The notes under the pieces: model-generated | The model's database searches: none | What the model was told of the DNA's origin: nothing | The model's input: the letters and a program-made list of their open reading frames with translations, nothing else | Origin: Calditrichota bacterium | GTDB taxonomy: Bacteria; Zhuqueibacterota; Zhuqueibacteria; Oleimicrobiales; Geothermoviventaceae | Length of the DNA: 5,535 nt | Direction: 5' to 3' | Assembly: GCA_013152765.1 (NCBI GenBank) | Contig: JAADFT010000180.1 | Coordinates: forward strand, 1-5,535 | Shown: piece after piece, positions 1 through 5,273 of the stretch | Layout of the letters: the number at the start of each line of letters is the position of its first letter | Numbering within the stretch: position 1 is the stretch's first letter | Translations under genes and position numbers: made by a program

Positions 1-200
1 CAGTTTGCACCTGAATTAGCCGGGCACTTGAGTGCTCGGCGGTCCCCGGCTGGCGATCAAATCGCCAGGCTATTCAGGATATCCGCCCCCTGAAGGGGCT
101 TGTGGGGTGCACACAGCGCCCGGTGTTCTTTCGCTGCCGTGGACTCGCTTACTGTTGGTGGTGCTTCGCACCACCCGCAACGACGGGAGTCGTTGCACTC
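1..200. repeat. Hairpin-dense non-coding left flank
   Basis: No convincing gene is seen here; the short ORFs cross the hairpins and have no ribosome binding site. The stretch holds a run of inverted repeats. Positions 19-28 pair with 31-40 (one G-T pair). CTGGCGAT at 50-57 pairs perfectly with 61-68 across CAA. GCCCC at 85-89 pairs with 95-99. GGTGGTGC at 157-164 pairs perfectly with 168-175 across TTC. GCAACGAC at 177-184 pairs perfectly with 189-196 across GGGA. In addition CCTGAATTAGCC (10-21) is complementary to GGCTATTCAGG (68-78) apart from one bulged base, so 10-78 could fold as a three-way junction. This could be a structured RNA, back-to-back terminators for genes on both sides, or a palindromic intergenic repeat. 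The pairings are certain; the role is not. Confidence 0.6.
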
Positions 201-241
201 CAAAGAAAAAAAGCGGCAGCAAGCTGCCGCATTCCAAAGAA
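195..241. repeat. Direct repeat GCAYTCCAAAGAA flanking the terminator stem
   Basis: GCACTCCAAAGAA (195-207) and GCATTCCAAAGAA (229-241) match at 12 of 13 positions, 34 bp apart. Each begins with the last two bases of a perfect hairpin (177-196 and 213-230). The region therefore reads as two copies of a module, a variable hairpin followed by a conserved 11-mer. Modules that keep the linker but vary the stem are typical of dispersed palindromic intergenic repeats. Whether this is a genome-wide family cannot be seen from one window. Confidence 0.6.
202..230 (-). terminator. Intrinsic terminator of the four-gene operon
   Basis: Read on the minus strand, GCGGCAGC (230-223), a TT loop and GCTGCCGC (220-213) form a perfect 8-bp GC-rich stem. 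It is followed directly by seven T, one C and three T (212-202). It lies about 58 nt past the TGA stop of the beta-barrel gene. This is a canonical rho-independent terminator and marks the operon end. Its T-tract is also part of one copy of the direct repeat at 195-241. Confidence 0.9.
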
Positions 242-288
242 GCAGAGCTGGTTTCTGTTTGACGTAGCCGGGGATTTCAGGTAGTGCT

Positions 289-1530
289 TCAAAAAGCCAT
301 GCGCAAGCCCACCGTCGCCGAGAGGCCGGACCACTGGTAGTACGGGTCGTTGCTGCGATTGTCGATCCAGCGCACGTCGACCATCGTGCCAAGATTCAAC
401 TTGAAGACACGCAGGGGACTCTGGAAAGTTGCCCAGAACTCGCCACGCTCATCCCGGCGCTCGGGGTCAAGCGTCGTTTGACCATCCAGAGCAAGTGCCG
501 GGCGATCCCGGTACCAGCGCTTTTCGGCCGTGGCACCTACAGCGAGCTGGCTACCGGGCCACAAGACCTTCGTCAGTTGCAGGGTAAACCGGCTACCGTC
601 GTAGTTGAAGGGATCGTCGAAAATCAGATCAGAAGGATCGTAGCCGTAGATCGAGCGGTCGAGCGCTCGTCCCCCGCCCGACGGGCTGTACCAGCCGCGC
701 GCATCAAGGCTCAGGCCCGCTGTCTCCCCAAGCGACTGCGCCAGGCGCACCCCGCCGTTCAGAAGTAAGATGCGGGGCGCATCGACCAGAAAGCGGACGG
801 TCGACCCCGGTCCGGGCCACCACGGGAAATTGTTCCAGTGATCGCGACCATGACCACCACGCATCCAGCCCCAGCCGGTTCCCTCCGTCCAGTCGTCCAC
901 CGGCTCCGTGACGGCAAAAACCCGCTTCGCAAAAGCTCTGTAGCCCAGGTTCGACCTCACGATGAGCGTCGTCTTGGTCGGGAAGAATTTCCGCGCCACC
1001 GCGTAGACCGACCACTCCGAATGGCTGTAATCGGACAGGTTCGGGTAAATGCGGTTTGTGTAACTCACACCGATCTCCGGCAGACCCGTTACCCCTGGGA
1101 ACCGCTTGGACACGTAGACGCTGAACTGGTGATTGTCGAAAATCTGGTAAGCTTCCTTGTCAAAACGCTGGCTGAAGGAAACACCGACGTCCAGCGGGAA
1201 ATTTCCACCGGCCAGGTAAAGGGTGGCGTCAAGCGCAGCACCGTGCACCATGAAGCGCCGGTCACTGTATTCCCGGAAGAACACAAATCCTCCGTTGTAA
1301 CTGAGCGCAACATCAGCGTGCTCGCTGGTGAATTGCCTGCCCACGTTCAGGAGCACCTGCTCCACCCAGTCTTCCAGCCCCAGGTAGTTGCGAAACGCAT
1401 TCTGGTCGTACGAAGTCAGCGACGAAACCCTGACCGACCACTGGGCTGTCAGTGGCGCTGACATCCCCAGCACCAGGCTGAGTGCCAGGCCCGACACCAC
1501 CAGAATCTTGTTGCGTAGAAACTCTCTCAC
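289..1530 (-). CDS. Putative outer-membrane beta-barrel protein (last gene of operon)
   Basis: A 413-residue exported protein of no family I recognise. Residues 1-30 form a signal peptide (basic MREFLRNK, hydrophobic core about 9-22, cleavage probably after APLTAQ). The mature part is rich in alternating polar/aromatic stretches typical of transmembrane beta strands, for example around 73-86, 113-121, 134-141, 152-160 and 314-322. It ends SGLSATVGLRMAF; a terminal Phe after an amphipathic strand is the usual beta-barrel assembly signal. Residues 214-242 form a Gly/Trp/His-rich patch (GWGWMRGGHGRDHW at 219-232), probably a long loop. The GTG start at 1530-1528 overlaps the TGA of the upstream gene (GTGA), and its Shine-Dalgarno GGAGGT (1547-1542) lies in that gene's last codons, so translational coupling is likely. 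As an inference, it may be a surface anchor or channel for the secreted products of the same operon. Confident it is a gene, fairly confident it is a barrel. Confidence 0.85.
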   Translation of the reverse strand: MREFLRNKILVVSGLALSLVLGMSAPLTAQWSVRVSSLTSYDQNAFRNYLGLEDWVEQVLLNVGRQFTSEHADVALSYNGGFVFFREYSDRRFMVHGAALDATLYLAGGNFPLDVGVSFSQRFDKEAYQIFDNHQFSVYVSKRFPGVTGLPEIGVSYTNRIYPNLSDYSHSEWSVYAVARKFFPTKTTLIVRSNLGYRAFAKRVFAVTEPVDDWTEGTGWGWMRGGHGRDHWNNFPWWPGPGSTVRFLVDAPRILLLNGGVRLAQSLGETAGLSLDARGWYSPSGGGRALDRSIYGYDPSDLIFDDPFNYDGSRFTLQLTKVLWPGSQLAVGATAEKRWYRDRPALALDGQTTLDPERRDERGEFWATFQSPLRVFKLNLGTMVDVRWIDNRSNDPYYQWSGLSATVGLRMAF

Positions 1531-2354
1531 GGCCTTTGTCTACCTCCGTGTCCGCGCCCGAACCCGCGCATCCAGGGCCAACCGCGGCCACCTTTCTTAC
1601 CAAAACCCATGCTTCTGTCGTCGCAAATTCCGTCGCCGTCCCGGTCGATGAACACGTCCACTCGGGGACCAAGCCTCTGCCAGCCGTACTTCAGAGCGCT
1701 GTCGTGCATGCCGTCGTGGTTCTTGTCCACAAAATGCTTGTACACTTTGCCAATTTCTTCGTCCACACGACCAAAACGGTAGCCCATGATGCCCATCGGT
1801 CCCCGGTACGGCAATCCGGTAATGTCGTTCTTGCCGTCGTGATTGGCGTCGAGCACGTGGTGCCACAGTCTACCAGGCGGCAGCAGGAGCGTCACGTCGC
1901 GATCCTGAATGCCGTCGCCATCCACATCGACCCACTTGGGTCCCTTCTTCCCGAATTCCACCTGGACGATCAGATCGTTTACACCGTCGCCGTCCTTGTC
2001 GACCCACAAATCGTTGATGCCGTCGCCGTTCTTGTCCTGAAACCGAAACTGGTGAGGGTAAGGCTTACCCGTTACGTCGTTGATGCCGTCGCCGTTCCTG
2101 TCCACGAACAGGTCGTTGACACCATCGCCGTTCGCATCCACAAAGCCCGGAAACTGCTCAGAGGACTTCGGCTTCGCGCTTTTTCCCTTGCCGCTGCCGC
2201 GCGCCTGCCCAACGGCCGTCGTAGCCTGCAAAGCGATTGCAACGGCAAGCACAACAACCAGCCAAGCAACGCGGCCGCAGAAACTGCAGAGTTTCCGGAG
2301 CAGCTTGCGGTTCCGAATTCCGGGATTTTTCGTGCCTCTCTCACGCGCCCACAC
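1527..2354 (-). CDS. Secreted calcium-loop repeat protein (eight DxNxDGxND motifs)
   Basis: A 275-residue protein when started at GTG 2354-2352. That start follows a perfect GGAGGTGA (2369-2362) by 7 nt; an in-frame ATG at 2471 lacks such a site and would be translated through intergenic hairpins. The N-terminal region is long and basic (1-28), then a hydrophobic core VAWLVVVLAVAIAL (29-42), with likely cleavage near AVGQ. Eight acidic loops follow at about residues 73, 85, 107, 119, 143, 169, 210 and 237, for example DANGDGVND, DKNGDGIND and DKNHDGMHD. They resemble the Ca2+-binding loops of EF-hand, dockerin and thrombospondin type 3 repeats, but without dockerin helices. The tail (248-275) is Gly/Lys/Arg/His-rich with GWPWMRGFGRGHGG. 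Expected role is Ca2+ binding outside the cytoplasm; ligand and partners are unknown. It lies 142 bp after the T9SS-tailed gene and is coupled to the barrel gene. Confidence 0.88.
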   Translation of the reverse strand: MWARERGTKNPGIRNRKLLRKLCSFCGRVAWLVVVLAVAIALQATTAVGQARGSGKGKSAKPKSSEQFPGFVDANGDGVNDLFVDRNGDGINDVTGKPYPHQFRFQDKNGDGINDLWVDKDGDGVNDLIVQVEFGKKGPKWVDVDGDGIQDRDVTLLLPPGRLWHHVLDANHDGKNDITGLPYRGPMGIMGYRFGRVDEEIGKVYKHFVDKNHDGMHDSALKYGWQRLGPRVDVFIDRDGDGICDDRSMGFGKKGGRGWPWMRGFGRGHGGRQRP

Positions 2355-2361
2355 TGAGAAG

Positions 2362-2369
2362 TCACCTCC
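2362..2369 (-). promoter_or_regulatory. Shine-Dalgarno deciding the GTG start at 2354
   Basis: GGAGGTGA is a full anti-16S complement 7 nt before the GTG. It moves the start 39 codons downstream of the longest open frame. A 5-nt complement GTCAC (2385-2381, minus strand) could pair with GTGAC (2365-2361) and partly cover this site. Confidence 0.8.
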
Positions 2370-2373
2370 ACGT

Positions 2374-2403
2374 TTGGCCCGTGACAACCACGCACCGGGC
2401 CAA
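2374..2403 (-). other. Stem-loop just upstream of a ribosome binding site
   Basis: TTGGCCCG (2374-2381) and CGGGCCAA (2396-2403) are a perfect 8-bp inverted repeat with a 14-nt loop, ending 4 nt before the Shine-Dalgarno of the eight-loop calcium protein. It could tune translation or protect a processed mRNA. Function is inferred from position only. Confidence 0.5.
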
Positions 2404-2431
2404 CCAGCGGTGTTGCGAATCCGCTTTTCGT

Positions 2432-2474
2432 CCCTCTGCCCCAGCAGAGGGGCGGCAGGAAACCCTGCCACCCC
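2432..2474 (-). other. Twin overlapping hairpins between two operon genes
   Basis: GGCAGG (2454-2459) pairs with CCTGCC (2464-2469) across a 4-nt loop, and after one mismatch GGGG (2449-2452) pairs with CCCC (2471-2474). CCCTCTGC (2432-2439) pairs perfectly with GCAGAGGG (2444-2451) across CCCA. The two stems share 2449-2451, so the outer part of one competes with the other. They lie 23 nt past the stop of the T9SS-tailed gene. No T-tract follows on the minus strand, so this is probably an mRNA-stabilising or attenuating structure, not a strong terminator. Confidence 0.55.
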
Positions 2475-2496
2475 TCGTCACCGGGTCATGGCGAGA

Positions 2497-3972
2497 CTAC
2501 TTGAGGAGCACCATTCGAATCGTTTGAGAGATTCCGCCCACTTTCAGACGCGCCAGGTACACGCCAGCAGGTAAAGCCTGGCCGTTGGCGTCGGTCGCGT
2601 TCCAGCGCAGCTTGTACTCGCCAGGAGTCTGCACCTTGTCCACCAGCGTGGCAACCAGTCGGCCTGTCAGATCGTACACGGCCAGCGTGACGTGACCAGC
2701 GGTTGTCAGCCGGTAGCTGATTTCCGTGGACGGGTTGAACGGGTTCGGGTAGTTCTGGACCAGCTCCGTGCGCACAGGCACGGTCGTTCCCTCACCCGCA
2801 ACACCCGTGGCGGTGCTCGTCTCGAACACGCCAACGTACGGGGAGCTCAACTGGTCCACAGTACCCTCGATCGTCGTTCCACTGCTGGTACCGACGGTCA
2901 CCCAGGAATTCGTGTCCTCGTCCCAGACGCGCAGGGCGTAGGTCGTGCCAGCAGCTTTGGCCAGACCGCCGCCTCCCGGCACGTGCACCCGCAGGCGCAA
3001 CTGATGCCGGAAATGCATCTTGCGACCGTGGCCCAGCAGCTCACGCCCTTCAGGACCGAGGATGCGGAGTTTCCAGCCGATCATCAGGGTGTCGCCCTCG
3101 GCCAGCAGGCTGTCCAGTTCGTCTGGAATGATCTGCCAGAACAGCGAGTCCGGAATGTCCATCCCCTCGAACGCTCGAGGCGGGATGATGATCGCGAACA
3201 AGCTGTCGCCGAAGCTGATCACCTTCAGGCTGTCGCGCATGTGGCGGTGCACCCAGCGACCGGTCCACGGCGGCGGTCCCATCGGAGGACGCCACTGCTC
3301 GCCGTTCAGCTCGATCACCGTCAGCACCTTGTAGCCCATGGCCTCGTGCACGATGCCGAACACCGTCACCTGGTCGCCCGGTTGCGGCCGGGAAAGGCCT
3401 TCCGGCTGGTACCAGGGCGGGCCGAAATCCAGGTAGTACTCGGCCGTGCCGTCGCCGTCCTCGTCCAGGTAGAGGAACTCAACGCCGAACAGCGTGTCGG
3501 CCATCACCGTGCCCGAAGCGGTTACGGTGTCGCGCAGCACGGTCCAGTGGCCCCAGTCTTCCCAGTCGTCCGGGATCGGCCGCACTTCCACACCGTTGAT
3601 GCTCTGCACGATCATCATGTCGATGACGTGCGTGTGCATCGTCCAGCCGACCACCGTAACGTCGCTGCCCACGGCCGGAAGTTGGCTCGTGTCGAAAGCC
3701 GGGCCGAAGTTCAGGACCACATCCATCTGGCTGTCGCCGTTCGTGTCCACGCCGTACAGCGTGTCACCCATCGGCGACACCCACTGAACCAGCACACCCT
3801 GTACCGTGTCGACTTCGGTCATGTGCTGCTGAAAGTCCCAGCCGTGGGATCCCCAATCCCAACCGCCGTGTCCAGGACCACCCCAGCCCTGGGCCTGCGT
3901 CTGACCGGCCGTCAAACCGAACAGCGCGATCAGCGCAATCAGCAACCCGTTAGTTCTCACAAACCCACGCAT
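2497..3972 (-). CDS. Secreted protein with duplicated beta-domain and T9SS type A sorting tail
   Basis: A 491-residue protein when started at ATG 3972-3970, preceded at 5 nt by GGAGGAGGTGG (3986-3976); 14 extra upstream codons are open but lack a site. Residues 1-28 are a signal peptide (cleavage near QTQAQ). Residues 29-50 are Gly/His/Trp-rich (GWGGPGHGGWDWGSHGW). Two related domains follow, about 54-132 and 146-229. Each runs from a DTV..GVL/GTV strand through an acidic loop (DTNGDSQMD; DEDGDGTAEYY), a LNFGP/LDFGP motif, a VGSDVTVVGW/PGDQVTVFGI strand and an INGVEVRP/LNGEQWRP close. They recall OB-like beta folds such as DUF5666, but this is unproven. A third domain (245-335) lacks the loop. 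Residues 404-491 match the FlgD-like type A sorting domain: VQNYPNPFNPSTEISY, then VYDLTGRLV, LPAGVYLARL and final MVLLK. Expected fate is T9SS export across the outer membrane, with retention or release at the surface. Substrate unknown. Confidence 0.9.
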   Translation of the reverse strand: MRGFVRTNGLLIALIALFGLTAGQTQAQGWGGPGHGGWDWGSHGWDFQQHMTEVDTVQGVLVQWVSPMGDTLYGVDTNGDSQMDVVLNFGPAFDTSQLPAVGSDVTVVGWTMHTHVIDMMIVQSINGVEVRPIPDDWEDWGHWTVLRDTVTASGTVMADTLFGVEFLYLDEDGDGTAEYYLDFGPPWYQPEGLSRPQPGDQVTVFGIVHEAMGYKVLTVIELNGEQWRPPMGPPPWTGRWVHRHMRDSLKVISFGDSLFAIIIPPRAFEGMDIPDSLFWQIIPDELDSLLAEGDTLMIGWKLRILGPEGRELLGHGRKMHFRHQLRLRVHVPGGGGLAKAAGTTYALRVWDEDTNSWVTVGTSSGTTIEGTVDQLSSPYVGVFETSTATGVAGEGTTVPVRTELVQNYPNPFNPSTEISYRLTTAGHVTLAVYDLTGRLVATLVDKVQTPGEYKLRWNATDANGQALPAGVYLARLKVGGISQTIRMVLLK

Positions 3973-4040
3973 CGTCCACCTCCTCCAGTTTGTACCAACT
4001 ACCAACACCACCACTTAACAACGCTCCTGCAACAACGAAG

Positions 4041-4080
4041 TTGCCTGAAGGCGCCAACTTCCGTCAGCGCCTCCAGGCAA
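4041..4080 (-). other. Long intergenic stem-loop after the first operon gene
   Basis: TTGCCTGAAGGCGC (4041-4054) and GCGCCTCCAGGCAA (4067-4080) form a 14-bp stem with a single G-U pair in the minus-strand RNA and a 12-nt loop. It begins 11 nt past the stop at 4091 and lies in the 118-nt gap before the next gene. There is no T-run after it, so partial attenuation or 3'-end protection of the first cistron fits better than full termination. Confidence 0.65.
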
Positions 4081-4090
4081 GTCGCATCCT

Positions 4091-4780
4091 TTAGCGCGTT
4101 TGGGTCTGTTTCGGCGCAGCCCCAAACCCGTTATCGCCCGTTGCAGGCGAATTCATGAAGCCTCTGCCGAAGCCATGGCCGTGACCTTTCCAGCCCATGG
4201 CGCTGCGTCCGCTCCAGCCGGCGCTGCGCATTCCAGCCCGACCGTGCCGCCCGTTCTGGCCCGCAAACGCACGACCAGCGTTTTCGCCCAGTCCCATCGA
4301 GGCGCGCCAGTCGGGATCCTGGCAATTCATCACACCGTCGCCATCGAAATCCTGGAAGCGATCATTCACACCGTCGCCATCCATGTCGATGAAACGGCGC
4401 TGCATGCCATGCCCCATGCCACGTCCGTTGGTGAAGTTCTGGTTGCCGGCGTAGTCAGGATCGAAACGGTTGATGATCCCGTCGCCGTCGAAATCCTGGG
4501 CCCAGTCGTTCACACCATCGTTGTTTTCGTCGATGAAACCGTGTCTACCCTGACCCAGCTTGGGTCCCGTGTAGTCCGGATCCAGCCCGTTGGGGATGCC
4601 GTCGCCATCTGCGTCGGGCGCACGGTCGTTGTAACCGTCGCCGTTCTGATCCACGAAGCCGGGACCGTGCTGTTCGGGCGTCGGCGTGGTGCTCTGGGCT
4701 AACACACTGCCCGTCAGGCCCACCAGGCCGATTCCGAGGAGAAATACTAAAGCTGCCGAGAAAAGCGTCCTGTGTTTCAC
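4091..4780 (-). CDS. Secreted calcium-loop protein with three TSP3-like repeats and Gly/His-rich tail
   Basis: A 229-residue protein, first gene of the operon, started at GTG 4780-4778. GGAGGTG (4793-4787) lies 6 nt upstream; the longer frame from GTG 4789 would overlap that site. The signal peptide is about 1-29 (KHRTL, hydrophobic 8-27, cleavage near SVLAQ). Three repeats of 32-48 residues begin at 42, 82 and 130. Each has a first loop FxDxNxDGxND and a second loop DxDGDGxxN, followed by DPDY or DPDW: DQNGDGYND/DADGDGIPN, DENNDGVND/DFDGDGIIN and DMDGDGVND/DFDGDGVMN. The second loop closely resembles thrombospondin type 3 repeats, which bind Ca2+. From 161 on the tail is Gly/Arg/Met/His-rich with WKGHGHGFGRGF, a plausible metal- or polymer-binding patch. 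A single Cys (MNCQDP) lies in repeat 3. The loop style matches the third operon gene, but the architecture differs. Ca2+ binding is inferred from motifs; partner and function are unknown. Confidence 0.88.
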   Translation of the reverse strand: MKHRTLFSAALVFLLGIGLVGLTGSVLAQSTTPTPEQHGPGFVDQNGDGYNDRAPDADGDGIPNGLDPDYTGPKLGQGRHGFIDENNDGVNDWAQDFDGDGIINRFDPDYAGNQNFTNGRGMGHGMQRRFIDMDGDGVNDRFQDFDGDGVMNCQDPDWRASMGLGENAGRAFAGQNGRHGRAGMRSAGWSGRSAMGWKGHGHGFGRGFMNSPATGDNGFGAAPKQTQTR

Positions 4781-4802
4781 CGCTACCACCTCCGTTTTCC
4801 TT

Positions 4803-4830
4803 TCTTCCTTCGTTGCTCTTCCTTCGTTGC
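4803..4830 (-). repeat. Perfect 14-nt tandem repeat in the operon leader
   Basis: TCTTCCTTCGTTGC occurs twice head to tail (4803-4816 and 4817-4830). In the mRNA this reads GCAACGAAGGAAGA twice, just upstream of AAAGGAAAA and the Shine-Dalgarno. The leader thus has a series of GGA motifs, the last in the ribosome binding site. It may be slippage-prone or bound by a GGA-recognising protein; that role is speculative. Confidence 0.7.
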
Positions 4831-4836
4831 GAATCC

Positions 4837-4848
4837 GACTGCGCAGTC
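4837..4848. promoter_or_regulatory. 12-bp perfect palindrome in the leader
   Basis: GACTGCGCAGTC is fully self-complementary. It lies about 25-35 nt downstream of the start site predicted from the sigma-54-like promoter, so it could be an operator or an RNA hairpin element. No regulator can be named. Confidence 0.35.
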
Positions 4849-4882
4849 AGGGTCGGCAATCGCCGTGTTCGTCGCTCTACCT

Positions 4883-4899
4883 TACAAAGCCCGTGCCAA
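4883..4899 (-). promoter_or_regulatory. Sigma-54-like (-24/-12) promoter for the operon
   Basis: The minus strand reads TTGGCACGGGCTTTGTA. Against the RpoN consensus YTGGCACGrNNNTTGCW, every fixed position matches except the last C of the -12 GC (here GT), and the GG-to-GT spacing is the required 10 bp. Transcription would start near 4872, leaving a leader of about 90 nt before the GTG at 4780. No good -35/-10 pair was seen nearby. Moderate confidence because the -12 element is imperfect. Confidence 0.5.
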
Positions 4900-4909
4900 G
4901 GTTTTGATT
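4897..4909 (-). promoter_or_regulatory. IHF-consensus match next to the promoter
   Basis: AATCAAAACCTTG fits WATCAANNNNTTR exactly. It overlaps the -24 element, whereas IHF sites at sigma-54 promoters usually lie further upstream, and the consensus comes from enterobacteria. It may be a coincidence in an A-rich patch. Confidence 0.25.
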
Positions 4910-4994
4910 AACAAGCGGTAACGACGTAACCAGCGCAGAATGCGTAGCTTGTGCAAATTCCGGCAGGACTCGACCTGTGATCCACAACACATGC

Positions 4995-5038
4995 CTTCGA
5001 CGATTTCGTCGAATTGCTTCGACGATTTTGTCGAGCCT
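4995..5038. promoter_or_regulatory. Tandem dyads with 22-bp period, candidate upstream activator sites
   Basis: TTCGACGATTTCGTCGAA (4996-5013) is an 8-bp perfect inverted repeat around a TT centre. The next copy, TTCGACGATTTTGTCGAG (5018-5035), matches it at 16 of 18 bases and keeps 6 of 8 paired positions. The 22-bp period, close to two helical turns, puts both on the same DNA face, as for cooperative binding of a dimeric regulator. The centres lie about 132 and 154 bp upstream of the start predicted for the minus-strand operon, the usual range for enhancer-binding proteins of sigma-54 promoters. They are over 300 bp from glpD, so they more likely serve the operon. Confidence 0.55.
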
Positions 5039-5239
5039 TTCCAGGTGGACTTCGTGACGAGTCAGGAACGGCACGGGAACACTCGGGGGCTAGTTCGCCA
5101 CCTGGCAAAAGCGGTGGCCCGGCCGTTTTCGGCCCACTTGGGAAGTGCGTTCAGGGTCCGGCCAGCACCCAGAACCTGGCTCAATTCTTGCGTAAAACTG
5201 GGCGACCGCAACCGGGAGTACTCAGCAACGCCGAATTTT
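5039..5239. other. Non-coding stretch before glpD, small hairpins only
   Basis: No convincing gene is seen; a 126-codon open frame at 4940-5320 has no ribosome binding site and no recognisable motif. GCCACC (5097-5102) pairs with GGTGGC (5113-5118), and GGCCG (5121-5125) pairs with CGGCC (5130-5134) across TTTT. These stems match no riboswitch consensus I know. No clear promoter for glpD could be picked. Confidence 0.5.
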
Positions 5240-5256
5240 AGCCTTGCAAAAAGGCT
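5240..5256 (+). other. Short hairpin upstream of glpD
   Basis: AGCCTT (5240-5245) and AAGGCT (5251-5256) form a 6-bp stem with loop GCAAA. It may be an element of the glpD leader or part of an operator. Too short to be diagnostic. Confidence 0.35.
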
Positions 5257-5273
5257 CTCGAAGAGGCCCGGTT

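Noticed and set aside
57..392. Small open frames over the hairpin region (both strands)
   Set aside because: They translate the hairpin repeats into Cys/Ala/Lys-rich peptides and lack ribosome binding sites.
838..1461. 207-codon plus-strand open frame
   Set aside because: Antisense to the beta-barrel gene, with no ribosome binding site or recognisable domain.
1547..2150. Short direct repeats at DNA level (GCCGTCGCCGTTC-like)
   Set aside because: They are the coding DNA of the repeated calcium loops, not a CRISPR or independent repeat array.
1482..2357. 291-codon plus-strand open frame
   Set aside because: Antisense to the eight calcium loops. Its repeated VAVxV pattern is the complement of DGDG codons, and it has no start site.
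2692..4158. 488-codon plus-strand open frame
   Set aside because: It lies antisense over the T9SS-tailed gene, whose signal peptide, sorting domain and ribosome binding site are clear. The antisense product is His/Arg/Val-rich with no motif or signal; it is a by-product of GC-rich codon use.
4877..5074. 65-codon minus-strand open frame upstream of the operon
   Set aside because: It reads through the palindromic dyads and the promoter-like site and lacks a Shine-Dalgarno; not supported as a gene.
5097..5260. Possible riboswitch in the glpD leader (GGCAAAAGC, small stems)
   Set aside because: The resemblance to the cyclic-di-GMP aptamer is limited to a few bases; the conserved core and pairing order are absent.
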